From NCBI GenBank assembly GCA_003556955.1, contig PWQB01000634.1, forward strand, positions 1-18,104: DNA of 18,104 nt, in the 5' to 3' direction. A program made the position numbers and the translations under genes. The DNA comes from Nostocaceae cyanobacterium CSSed10_463m. GTDB lineage: Bacteria > Cyanobacteriota > Cyanobacteriia > Cyanobacteriales > Nostocaceae. Positions 1 through 6,193 of this stretch are shown here, piece after piece. The stretch's first letter is position 1. Each line of letters opens with the position of its first letter. The notes under the pieces were generated by a model that saw nothing but the letters and a program-made list of their open reading frames with translations, was not told where the DNA came from and did not search any database.

Positions 1-36
1 GCCCCCTGCACCCTGCCCCCTTCCCTCTGCCTCTTC
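1..36. repeat. C-rich short tandem repeat tract (STRR tail)
   Basis: The window opens in a pyrimidine-rich stretch built from CCCTGCA/CCCTGCC and CCTCTTC-like units. The same vocabulary recurs at 14374-14465. It looks like the end of a cyanobacterial heptameric STRR whose start lies outside the window. Confidence 0.6.
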
Positions 37-376
37 GGTAGCACTGTTTTCACCTTGTACGTAGGTGTAATGTGACATTTAACAACTAAATCTGGAATTT
101 TCTTTATAAATAAAAAATTAGCGATCGCTGTTGATGACTAATTTCAAGTAAATCTTCTACAGATACTATTCTCTTCTCATACTGAACAAAATCTAACTTT
201 CTAATACAATGAAACAACAATAATCTTATTTTTATTGTTTCTTATTTTTTAATTTTATTATCATTGTACGTATATACTGAAAATAACTAAAAATATCCTG
301 TTTCATTCACTTTAGTTTGTAATATATTGTATTTTACCCCTGGCTAAACTGGTAAATCATTATTATATTTTTTGAC
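37..376. other. AT-rich intergenic leader upstream of the GST-like gene
   Basis: No coding signal was seen. It holds one HIP1 octamer (121-128) inside a small inverted repeat (AAATTAG at 115-121, CTAATTT at 138-144) and two copies of the 9-mer TTGTACGTA (55-63 and 264-272). The last 200 bp are very AT-rich. They presumably carry the promoter of the downstream gene, but I cannot assign -35 and -10 boxes with confidence. Confidence 0.4.
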
Positions 377-1003
377 ATGAGAACACTGAAGTTGTATGAT
401 TTCTTACCATCAGGTAACAGTTATAAGGTCAGACTTTTATTGACACAAATGGGTATGCCTTTTGAGAGAATAGATATTAATATTTTAAAAGGTGAGACTC
501 ACACACCAGAGTTTTTAAGTAAAAATACCAATGGTCAAATTCCAGTTTTAGAAGTTGATACTGGCAAATATTTAGCAGAATCAAATGCCATATTAGTCTA
601 TTTGAGTGAAGGCACAGAATTTCTACCTTATGAGCGATTTTTAAGGGCGCAAGTGTTGCAATGGTTATTTTTTGAACAATATAGCCATGAACCTTTTATT
701 GCTACATCGAGATATTGGATCTCTATTTTAGGTAAAGCTGAGGAATATCGTTCAGCCATAGAGCAAAAACGTGAACCTGGTTATGCAGCACTCAAGATTA
801 TGGAAAATCATTTAACGACTCATAAGTTTTTTGTCAATGAGCGTTATACAATTGCTGACATTGCCTTGTTTGCTTATACTCATGTAGCTGATGAAGGTGG
901 ATTTGATTTGACAAAATTCCCTGCTATCCAAGCTTGGATAGAACGAGTCAAGTCTCAGCCTAGATATATCAGGATTACACAAGAGAAAAATTTTGCTGAA
1001 TAA
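377..1003 (+). CDS. Glutathione S-transferase family protein
   Basis: 208 aa cytosolic GST fold. The N-terminal thioredoxin-like domain covers about residues 4-80. It has the SGNSYKVRL segment (12-20), where a catalytic Ser or Asn of Beta/Theta-like GSTs would lie, the NGQIPVLE segment with the expected cis-proline (Pro56), and LAESNAI (67-72), whose Glu68-Ser69 matches the glutathione gamma-glutamyl binding pair. The rest is the all-helical C-terminal domain, including the TIADIALFAY segment (N-capping box). The family conjugates glutathione to electrophiles or reduces peroxides; the substrate here cannot be told. The ATG at 377 is the first possible start of the domain, although no good Shine-Dalgarno sequence precedes it. 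Transcribed alone, convergent with the DUF167 gene. Family assignment is firm, specific function unknown. Confidence 0.9.
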   Translation: MRTLKLYDFLPSGNSYKVRLLLTQMGMPFERIDINILKGETHTPEFLSKNTNGQIPVLEVDTGKYLAESNAILVYLSEGTEFLPYERFLRAQVLQWLFFEQYSHEPFIATSRYWISILGKAEEYRSAIEQKREPGYAALKIMENHLTTHKFFVNERYTIADIALFAYTHVADEGGFDLTKFPAIQAWIERVKSQPRYIRITQEKNFAE

Positions 1004-1070
1004 ATACTAGTACAGCACGGCGTAAATAAGACAACCATCAGCAATTAATGAAAAGCCCATAGAGTCAGCT

Positions 1071-1098
1071 TTTTGACTTTTGACTCTTGACTTTTGAC
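1071..1098. repeat. Heptameric STRR, TTTTGAC x4
   Basis: Four consecutive 7-mers: TTTTGAC, TTTTGAC, TCTTGAC, TTTTGAC. They lie in the gap between the convergent GST-like and DUF167 genes. Heptamer STRRs are characteristic of heterocystous cyanobacteria. Confidence 0.8.
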
Positions 1099-1162
1099 TT
1101 CTGCGGTACTAGGGTAGTTTTTGGAGAAATTTCAGTAATATAGTACACATAAAAATTTAGAA

Positions 1163-1390
1163 TTAAATATCTGTGTCAATTTCAATCAGCTTTTGCCGAG
1201 ATGATAAACCAGATTTAATTCTGATATAAGATTTGGGAACATTAAATCTCTCAGCTAATAGTTTAATTAATTCTGCATTTGCTTTGCCATCTACGGGGGG
1301 AGACTTTAATTTTACAGTCAAACTCCCATCAGTGTGTTCTTCAATTTTTTGTTCCTGGGAATTAGGTTTAACTTTAACTCTTTTTTGCAT
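1163..1390 (-). CDS. DUF167 (YggU-type) small protein
   Basis: 75 aa, the full usual length of the DUF167/YggU family. The family signature is clear: VKVKPNSQ at the N-terminus, then [18 protein letters not shown] (28-45) with the conserved DGKAN, and [16 protein letters not shown] near the C-terminus. The fold is a small alpha/beta protein; the biochemical role is not established, and I make no functional claim. The ATG at 1390 starts exactly at the conserved beta-strand. It lies downstream of the DUF2231 gene on the same strand, but 248 bp of repeat-rich DNA separates them, so co-transcription is doubtful. Confidence 0.88.
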   Translation of the reverse strand: MQKRVKVKPNSQEQKIEEHTDGSLTVKLKSPPVDGKANAELIKLLAERFNVPKSYIRIKSGLSSRQKLIEIDTDI

Positions 1391-1437
1391 ACGCTATTCT
1401 TTGCGGTCGTCACTCAATTTGGGGGTTTGCATTTATG

Positions 1438-1464
1438 TTAGCGAAGCGTACGCAGCGCAGCGAA
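1438..1464. repeat. GC-rich interspersed repeat fragment (GCGAAGCG...GCAGCG)
   Basis: The stretch TTAGCGAAGCGTACGCAGCG and its continuation are much more GC-rich than the surroundings and resemble the short interspersed GCGTACGC/GCGAAGC repeats scattered through Nostoc genomes. It abuts the MITE-like element that begins at 1465. A related motif with GCGCAGC and GGCTACGCG occurs at 17609-17636. Confidence 0.5.
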
Positions 1465-1625
1465 GATTTTAGATTTTAGATGTTCTAGGACTTATGCAAC
1501 TGGCATATTATATTAAGTTTGTAGTGAGGAATTTAGTCCTCAAAATAAGGGCTTCAGCCCTGACTACAAGCGCAAAAATAAAAATTTTTTGTGACACTTG
1601 CATAAGTCCTCTAAAATCTAAAATC
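1465..1625. mobile_element. MITE-like element with nested inverted repeats
   Basis: The outer ends form a 28-bp terminal inverted repeat: 1465-1480 plus 1488-1499 (GATTTTAGATTTTAGA and GGACTTATGCAA) pair with the complement of 1598-1625. The only difference is a 7-nt insertion (TGTTCTA, 1481-1487) on the left. Inside lies a second unit, 1517-1571, bounded by GTTTGTAGT and ACTACAAGC and containing two small palindromes (GAGGAATTTAGTCCTC and AGGGCTTCAGCCCT). It has no coding capacity, so if mobile it would depend on a transposase elsewhere. No target duplication could be identified with confidence. The inner unit recurs at 3759-3814 and 10140-10190. Confidence 0.6.
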
Positions 1626-1638
1626 GCTGCGGTAAATT

Positions 1639-2187
1639 TTACGGATATCTTCTACTACCAGCACCGACGACACCGATTTTGTGCCGATAGGAAAGTTCAG
1701 CCCCAAACCAGCCGGTAATGCTAGTCAGCGTACCCACTACCAAAGACAGTAGGAATCCCCAAGGTAAGATTTGTGACTCCGGCTCTCCGAGACGTAAAAT
1801 TAAGTTGATGGCTGTCAAGGCTAAAATTATCACATTCAGAATTAAATGCGTCCAGCCGGCGGTACGCTTGCGAACACGTTCAATTCTTAAAAAGTCGCTC
1901 ATCCCTGTAATTGCGGCGATGATACCCCCTAGAAGTCCCAAACCAATTAACCATAAAGAAGCTCTCGCCCAGAAAAAATCACGAGTTAACCAATAGCCGA
2001 AGTCGCTTCCTAATGCACCAGCTAAAAAGGCGATAGGAAAAATCATAGTCAGGGGGTGTAGGGGATGTCCGGCGATCGCCACTGTACTAGGTACACCGCT
2101 ATCCCGATATTCTCTGTCGTCACTTTCAATAATTGGTGGGATATTTGGGAACGGTGTGGAATTGGATTCTGTTCCTGTAGTTTCCAT
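1639..2187 (-). CDS. DUF2231 family membrane protein
   Basis: 182 aa with a polar N-terminus of about 40 residues and four hydrophobic segments: roughly 45-63, 76-98, 110-133 and 141-160. The HPLHPLTMIFPIAFLAGAL segment that opens the first membrane helix is the hallmark of DUF2231, with paired His residues before the helix. A basic loop (RIERVRKRTAGW) lies between helices 2 and 3. Function of the family is unknown; a haem or metal role for the histidines has been suggested by analogy, but nothing here proves it. The ATG at 2187 has AGGAAA about 7 bases upstream. It is divergent from the hemerythrin-like gene across about 410 bp. Confidence 0.85.
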   Translation of the reverse strand: METTGTESNSTPFPNIPPIIESDDREYRDSGVPSTVAIAGHPLHPLTMIFPIAFLAGALGSDFGYWLTRDFFWARASLWLIGLGLLGGIIAAITGMSDFLRIERVRKRTAGWTHLILNVIILALTAINLILRLGEPESQILPWGFLLSLVVGTLTSITGWFGAELSYRHKIGVVGAGSRRYP

Positions 2188-2600
2188 GATTTATTTTCCT
2201 ATTTTTAGCTAAAAGCAATTTTTTGAAATCACAATTGGCAATATTAATTTGCTCGTTTGGATTTTTCTGGCAGAGAAGATGTTTTACAAGGGTAGCCACA
2301 TCAAAAATATTTGATTTCTGAAATTAACGATTGCCCATCATTATTACTAAAACTCCGATTTAATTATCCTTGAGTCAATTTAGAAAAATAGCATAGAAAT
2401 TTTATCTACCTAGCGGTATACTCCACTTTATACATTTATATTTCGCAGAGTAGAAATATTAAATTCCTGATGATAAATATCTGAATATTCTATCTGAAGT
2501 TACGCCAGCGATCATTCAAAAGAAAGATGGAAGATACCTAATTGTTATGTCACGCTGGAACAGAAGAATAATTTGCACACTTTTAAGAGGAGAACTGAGC
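2188..2600. other. Divergent intergenic region between DUF2231 and hemerythrin-like genes
   Basis: About 410 bp of AT-rich DNA with no supported gene. It must contain promoters for both flanking genes. I see TATA-like stretches around 2410-2460 but no confident boxes. An in-frame ATG at 2547 would extend the hemerythrin-like protein by 18 residues; it is rejected because it has no ribosome binding site. Confidence 0.4.
2590..2596 (+). promoter_or_regulatory. Ribosome binding site deciding the start at 2601
   Basis: AAGAGGAGAA (2586-2595) ends about 6 bases before the ATG at 2601. This is a strong Shine-Dalgarno sequence. The ATG at 2547 lacks one, which fixes the start at 2601. Confidence 0.7.
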
Positions 2601-3656
2601 ATGGTCACTACATTAGATGATACAAAGCGCAATGCTATTGCCATAAAATTAGCAAATATGAAATTAATTCAAAATTTGCTGATTGAAAACGAGCAACTAT
2701 TTTTGAGAGAATCAACAGATGCTGAAATCTCTGATCGTCTCCGCAAGATGCTAGAGGATGACCAAAAAAATAAAGGCGTTCTGGAAACTGCAATTGTTCA
2801 ATATGGTATCCAAAAAGAACCAGAACAAATAGTTCAAGAAATGTCTAATACAATCTGCCAATTGATGCAAGGCTCTGATTTGAGTTTCTATGAAAAAATA
2901 TTTCAGCATGAATTGTTAAAACATCAACAAGTAATGTCTGGTGTGGTCATTCACAAGGCTGCTCAAAAAGTTGGTGCTGACGTAATGGCTGCAATTAGTC
3001 CATTAAATACCGTTAACTTTGAAAACCGCGCTCACCAAGAGCAACTCAAGGGATTTTTAGAAGTTTTGGGTGTTCGTGAACTAACGGGACAAGATGCAGA
3101 TCACGGAATTTGGGGACGAGTTCAAGATGCGATCGCGGCCTTTAGTGGCGCAGTAGGTAGCGCTGTTACCCAAAGCAGTGACAAAAAGGATATGAATATC
3201 CAAGATGTGATTCGTATGGATCATAATAAGGTGAATATTCTGTTTACCGAATTACTGCAAAGCAAAGATCCGCAAAAAATTCAAGAATATTTCGGTCAAA
3301 TTTACAAAGATTTAACAGCTCATGCGGAAGCTGAAGAGGAAGTTGTTTATCCTAGAGTGCGTTCTTTCTACGGTGAGGCTGATACCCAAGAACTTTATGA
3401 TGAACAAACCCAAATGAAACGGCTCTTAGAAGAAATCCGCTCTATGAATCCCTCTGCGGCTGAATTTAAAGATCGAGTTAGAAACTTGATGGATCTTGTA
3501 GGCGATCATATTCGTCAAGAAGAAAGTACAATGTTTGCGGCTATTCGTAACAACTTGAGTTCTGAGCAAACTGAGCAACTAGCGACACAATTTAAAGCCG
3601 CTAAGAGCAGAATTCAAGCCAAATTGGGAGGTAGCAAAGCCGGAGCAAATGTTTAG
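2601..3656 (+). CDS. Hemerythrin-like (HHE) protein with an extra N-terminal helical domain
   Basis: 351 aa. Residues about 200-320 form a hemerythrin HHE domain: MDH (His208), HAEAEEEVVYP (His241, Glu245), and HIRQEESTMF (His303, Glu307/308), which are expected ligands of a di-iron site. The position where HHE proteins usually have a further His (EH in the third helix) reads DEQTQMKRL, with Gln269. Residues 1-190 are helical, with segments such as FQHELLKHQQVM (101-112) and NRAHQEQLKGFLEVLG (142-157); this part resembles a ferritin-like or second bundle, but I do not recognise the family. Known HHE proteins bind O2, sense oxygen or NO, or protect iron; the role here is unassigned. The domain pair suggests a cytosolic stress or iron protein, transcribed alone. 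Confidence 0.82.
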   Translation: MVTTLDDTKRNAIAIKLANMKLIQNLLIENEQLFLRESTDAEISDRLRKMLEDDQKNKGVLETAIVQYGIQKEPEQIVQEMSNTICQLMQGSDLSFYEKIFQHELLKHQQVMSGVVIHKAAQKVGADVMAAISPLNTVNFENRAHQEQLKGFLEVLGVRELTGQDADHGIWGRVQDAIAAFSGAVGSAVTQSSDKKDMNIQDVIRMDHNKVNILFTELLQSKDPQKIQEYFGQIYKDLTAHAEAEEEVVYPRVRSFYGEADTQELYDEQTQMKRLLEEIRSMNPSAAEFKDRVRNLMDLVGDHIRQEESTMFAAIRNNLSSEQTEQLATQFKAAKSRIQAKLGGSKAGANV

Positions 3657-3670
3657 CTGATTAATTGGTA

Positions 3671-3708
3671 ATCAAGGTTATCAACATCATTAAACATAAA
3701 ACCTTGAT
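3671..3708 (+). terminator. Weak stem-loop after the hemerythrin-like gene
   Basis: ATCAAGGTT (3671-3679) and AACCTTGAT (3700-3708) form a 9-bp perfect stem with a 20-nt loop, 14 bp after the stop codon. There is no T-run, so it is only a candidate terminator or transcript-end structure. Confidence 0.35.
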
Positions 3709-3714
3709 AATATA

Positions 3715-3745
3715 GATCCCCGACTTCTTAGAGAAGTCGGGGATC
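3715..3745. terminator. Perfect 14-bp hairpin between convergent genes
   Basis: GATCCCCGACTTCT (3715-3728), loop TAG, AGAAGTCGGGGATC (3732-3745). The stem is perfect and GC-rich. It lies between the 3' ends of two convergent genes, so it could stop or protect transcripts from both sides. It lacks a following T-run and looks like the GATCCCCGACTT palindromes dispersed in cyanobacterial genomes, so it may simply be an interspersed repeat. Confidence 0.55.
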
Positions 3746-3758
3746 TGGATATTTTGCA

Positions 3759-3852
3759 GTTTGTAGTGAGGACTTTAGTCCTCAAAATCAGGTCTGAGAG
3801 CAATTACTACAAACAAAAAAGCTTTATTTTTTGTGACACTTGCGTAAGTCCT
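3759..3852. mobile_element. Second copy of the GTTTGTAGT repeat element, left end truncated
   Basis: GTTTGTAGT (3759-3767) and ACTACAAAC (3806-3814) bound an inner unit with the palindrome GAGGACTTTAGTCCTC. As in the element at 1465-1625, the unit is followed by a TTTTTTGTGACACTTGCGTAAG-like end (3829-3852). The matching left outer arm (GGACTTATGCAA type) is missing; the GATCCCC hairpin lies just to the left instead. It has no coding capacity. Confidence 0.55.
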
Positions 3853-3867
3853 GATAGTCTCAGCTTG

Positions 3868-4368
3868 TTATTTACTATTACTAGACTCAATGGTATTAGT
3901 AGCTGTTTGGGTTTGACCAAAACTGACTTTGAATACCTTATTTTGTTCTGTCTCTAGTTTAGGTAAACTGAGAGTTAAAATTCCATCTTTGAGGTCTGCT
4001 TGAACTTGTTGATGCTGAACTTTGCTAGGTAAAGGAATTATTCTTTGGAATTTGCCATAACGGAATTCTGAGCGGATCTTTCCGTTAGAGTTTGTGCTTT
4101 CTTGATAATGATGCTCACCAGCAATTGAGACTGCATCTTGAGTTACTTGAACATCCAGGTCTTTACTTTCTACACCAGGGATTTCGGCTCTTAACAGCAA
4201 CTTAGAACCATGATCAGACAGTTCAACGGCAGGAACCCAAGCGGTTCTGGGTGCTGGGGAAATATCGGAATTGCTGCGCTCATCGGCGGTCATTTCAGAA
4301 AAGATTTGATCCATTTGACGACGCAGAATTTCCATGTCTCGGAATGGTTCCCAACGAATAAGTGCCAT
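3868..4368 (-). CDS. hspA: Small heat-shock protein, Hsp20/alpha-crystallin family
   Basis: 166 aa. The N-terminus MALIRWEPFRDMEILRRQMD is the typical arm of bacterial and cyanobacterial class A small heat-shock proteins. The alpha-crystallin domain covers about residues 44-138 and ends with LKDGILTLSLPK (126-137), the conserved A-x-x-x-G-[IV]-L box. A short C-terminal tail contains VFKV, which may serve as the IxI/V oligomerisation motif. Such proteins are ATP-independent holdases that form oligomers, bind unfolding proteins and stabilise membranes under heat or light stress. Start: ATG at 4368, with AAGGAGAGG about 7 bases upstream, a strong ribosome binding site. The leader contains an AU-rich inverted repeat (separate entry). 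The symbol hspA is by analogy to cyanobacterial homologues. Confidence 0.92.
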   Translation of the reverse strand: MALIRWEPFRDMEILRRQMDQIFSEMTADERSNSDISPAPRTAWVPAVELSDHGSKLLLRAEIPGVESKDLDVQVTQDAVSIAGEHHYQESTNSNGKIRSEFRYGKFQRIIPLPSKVQHQQVQADLKDGILTLSLPKLETEQNKVFKVSFGQTQTATNTIESSNSK

Positions 4369-4430
4369 ATTCCAATCCTCTCCTTAACTTTCTAATTTAC
4401 TTTTAAGTCATCTCACAAAGTTTTAGAGGT

Positions 4431-4474
4431 ATTTAGAGTTTTCATATATGTGAGCTATTACGGAAACTCTAAAT
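4431..4474 (-). promoter_or_regulatory. AU-rich inverted repeat in the hsp20 leader
   Basis: ATTTAGAGTTT (4431-4441) and AAACTCTAAAT (4464-4474) form a perfect 11-bp stem with a 22-nt loop. It lies 63 bases upstream of the hsp20 ATG. An alternative pairing, CTCACA (4412-4417) with TGTGAG (4449-4454), would compete with it. It could be a heat-labile RNA structure or a DNA operator. The distance from the ribosome binding site argues against a simple hairpin thermometer that hides the Shine-Dalgarno. Confidence 0.4.
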
Positions 4475-4627
4475 TTTTAGGGAGAAGTTTTATTTGCTTT
4501 TTTCTTCTCTCTAATAAGTAATTTAAGACCAGAAAAGACTAAAAGAAATTGGGTAAACCGTACAAAGATGAGTTGGATTTACCGTATGAGGATATGGGAG
4601 GTAGATAGAGACGACACAGAATTGTAA

Positions 4628-4648
4628 AGACGTTCCGCCGGAACGTCT
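4628..4648. repeat. Palindrome AGACGTTCC-GCC-GGAACGTCT
   Basis: Perfect 9-bp stem with a 3-nt loop, 39 bp after the stop of the M20 gene. It is a relative of the longer palindrome at 6012-6041. It could act as a terminator for the M20 transcript, but there is no T-run, so an interspersed repeat is equally likely. Confidence 0.6.
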
Positions 4649-4687
4649 CTAACAAATTCTTGTTGTAGGGGCGGGTTTAGAGATATG

Positions 4688-5863
4688 TCAATTACAATAC
4701 TTATAAGCGGCGTAAGCCATCGTTACAACCCCAGTGATAATTGCAGATTCATCAACTTCAAATTCTGGATGGTGTAATGGGTGATTAATAATTCTATCTT
4801 TGTAACCGACACCTAAGCGAAACATGGAACCGGGAGCGTGTTCTAAATAAACAGAAAAATCTTCAGCCCCCAGGGAAGGTTCAGGTAGTACTTGAACGCG
4901 ATCGCTACTCCAGGCTTCTTCGGCCGATGATTGTAATAATTGAGTGATAACATAATCATTCTGTACACTCGGCACGCCTTGGCGATAATTAACTTGATAA
5001 CGCGCCCCGTAAGAATGACAGACATTAGCTACAATATTTTCAATCCAGTTGGGGAGTTGAGTTCGGGTTTCAGGATGAAGCGATCGCACTGTTCCCAATA
5101 ACTGTACTTGATCAGCAATCACATTGGGCGCTCTGCCACCAGTAATCTTGCCTATACTCAAAACTACAGGACGCAAAGGATTCTGTGTACGGCTAATGGC
5201 TTGTTGCAATGCAGTAATCACTTGTGAAGCAATCCAAATAGCATCAATCGCTTCATGAGGACGCGCCCCATGTCCAGATTCACCGATAATGATAATCTCT
5301 AAATCATCAGCAGCAGCCGTCAATGCGCCGTAACGGATACCAATAGATCCGGCGGGGATAGAAGGAAAAACATGAACGCCTAATACAGCACTGACATTTT
5401 CCATTGCCCCATCATTTACCATCCAGTTCGCCCCTTGAGCAATTTCCTCGGCTGGTTGAAATAAAAACCGTACCTTCCCATTCAATTCCTCCGCCATTTG
5501 GGAAAGTACCATTGCTGTGCCTAAGCCAACAGTGGTATGAACATCATGACCGCAAGCGTGCATCACACCTTCAATTCGAGAAGCATATTCTAACTTTGTC
5601 CGTTCTTGAATCGGCAAAGCATCCATATCAGTCCGAATCGCCAACACACGCTCATTTGTGGCAGTATTTGGCAACTCTCCAATCACCCCAGTTTTGCCAA
5701 TTCCTTCTTGCACATGGAGACCGCTAGAAGACAATACACCAGCCACAAAAGCAGATGTTTGGTATTCTTGACCGCTAAGTTCTGGGTGCGCGTGGATATG
5801 GCGGCGAATTTCAATTAACCGGGGCGCTAATTTTGTGGCTAAGTCTTTTATATGGGTTAGCAT
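4688..5863 (-). CDS. M20 family metallo-amidohydrolase (N-acyl amino acid / hippurate hydrolase type)
   Basis: 391 aa, full length for the HipO/IAA-amidohydrolase-like branch of peptidase family M20D. Metal-binding motifs are in order: MHACGHDVHT (Cys104, His106), FQPAEE (Glu139/140), GVHVFP (His164) and HHPEFEVDE (His364). The start region RRHIHAHPELSGQEYQT (20-36) is typical of this branch. The central dimerisation domain runs about 185-295. These cytosolic enzymes remove acyl groups from N-acyl amino acids, or hydrolyse hippurate or auxin conjugates; the substrate cannot be read from sequence. The Cys-x-His ligand pair is characteristic of M20D. ATG at 5863 is the natural start, with only a weak GAG upstream. 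Probably its own transcript. Confidence 0.9.
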   Translation of the reverse strand: MLTHIKDLATKLAPRLIEIRRHIHAHPELSGQEYQTSAFVAGVLSSSGLHVQEGIGKTGVIGELPNTATNERVLAIRTDMDALPIQERTKLEYASRIEGVMHACGHDVHTTVGLGTAMVLSQMAEELNGKVRFLFQPAEEIAQGANWMVNDGAMENVSAVLGVHVFPSIPAGSIGIRYGALTAAADDLEIIIIGESGHGARPHEAIDAIWIASQVITALQQAISRTQNPLRPVVLSIGKITGGRAPNVIADQVQLLGTVRSLHPETRTQLPNWIENIVANVCHSYGARYQVNYRQGVPSVQNDYVITQLLQSSAEEAWSSDRVQVLPEPSLGAEDFSVYLEHAPGSMFRLGVGYKDRIINHPLHHPEFEVDESAIITGVVTMAYAAYKYCN

Positions 5864-6011
5864 AACTCTATTTTATTTCACAGGCTTGTTCCCATGATAG
5901 AAAACTGTTTCAAAACAAAATGCTCGTCAATTCATCAGCCATGAACAATTTTAAATTTGGGATTTTGGATCAATACTGTTCGGTTAAGCAAATTCGTGAG
6001 CCGAAAACCCT

Positions 6012-6041
6012 TGTAGAGACGTTCCATGGAACGTCTCTACA
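6012..6041. repeat. 30-bp perfect palindrome (TGTAGAGACGTTCC...)
   Basis: TGTAGAGACGTTCCA followed by its exact complement, TGGAACGTCTCTACA, with no loop bases. It shares the AGACGTTCC/GGAACGTCT core with 4628-4648. It is probably a member of a dispersed cyanobacterial palindrome family and could extrude a cruciform or fold in RNA. Confidence 0.75.
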
Positions 6042-6084
6042 TCCCTTAACCGAAAGGTATTGGATTTTGGATTTGTTCTGTCCA

Positions 6085-6158
6085 CCAGGGACGGGGAATA
6101 TATAGCAAAAGTTACATTGCTTGGGTTTTAAACTTTTGCCATGTCCTAACCACCCTGG
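6085..6158 (-). terminator. Compound hairpin after the secreted pentapeptide gene
   Basis: Outer arms CCAGGG (6085-6090) and CCCTGG (6153-6158) enclose inner arms GCAAAAGTT (6105-6113) and AACTTTTGC (6131-6139). Read on the minus strand it begins about 36 bases after the stop codon of the pentapeptide gene. It is a candidate transcript end or small structured RNA; no clear U-tract follows. Confidence 0.35.
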
Positions 6159-6193
6159 CGGTTACTGTACCAAAAAATCTCAAATTGGCCAGG

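Larger units (their letters stand above)
4369..4687. other. Intergenic region: hsp20 leader and end of the M20 gene
   Basis: 319 bp without a gene. The right half carries a small GC-rich palindrome (4628-4648) just after the M20 stop codon; the left half is the hsp20 leader with an AU-rich inverted repeat. No CIRCE element (TTAGCACTC-N9-GAGTGCTAA) is present. Confidence 0.5.
5864..6193. other. Intergenic region with two palindromic structures
   Basis: 330 bp between the M20 gene and the 3' end of the pentapeptide gene. It contains the perfect palindrome at 6012-6041 and the compound hairpin at 6085-6158. A 61-codon ORF (5920-6105, +) runs through the palindrome and has no family resemblance; it is not called. 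Confidence 0.5.

Noticed and set aside
255..290. NtcA site near GTACGTATATAC
   Set aside because: NtcA sites read GTA-N8-TAC; here the spacing is six, and no correctly placed -10 box could be shown.
1071..1098. Possible CRISPR-like array
   Set aside because: The 7-bp units are directly adjacent with no spacers. The same holds for the tracts at 7032 and 17544; they are STRRs.
4369..4480. CIRCE operator of hsp20
   Set aside because: The TTAGCACTC-N9-GAGTGCTAA consensus is not present; the observed inverted repeat has different arms and a longer loop.
5404..5818. Two plus-strand ORFs inside the M20 gene
   Set aside because: They lie opposite the conserved HACGHD and FQPAEE region of a well supported gene and have no family resemblance.
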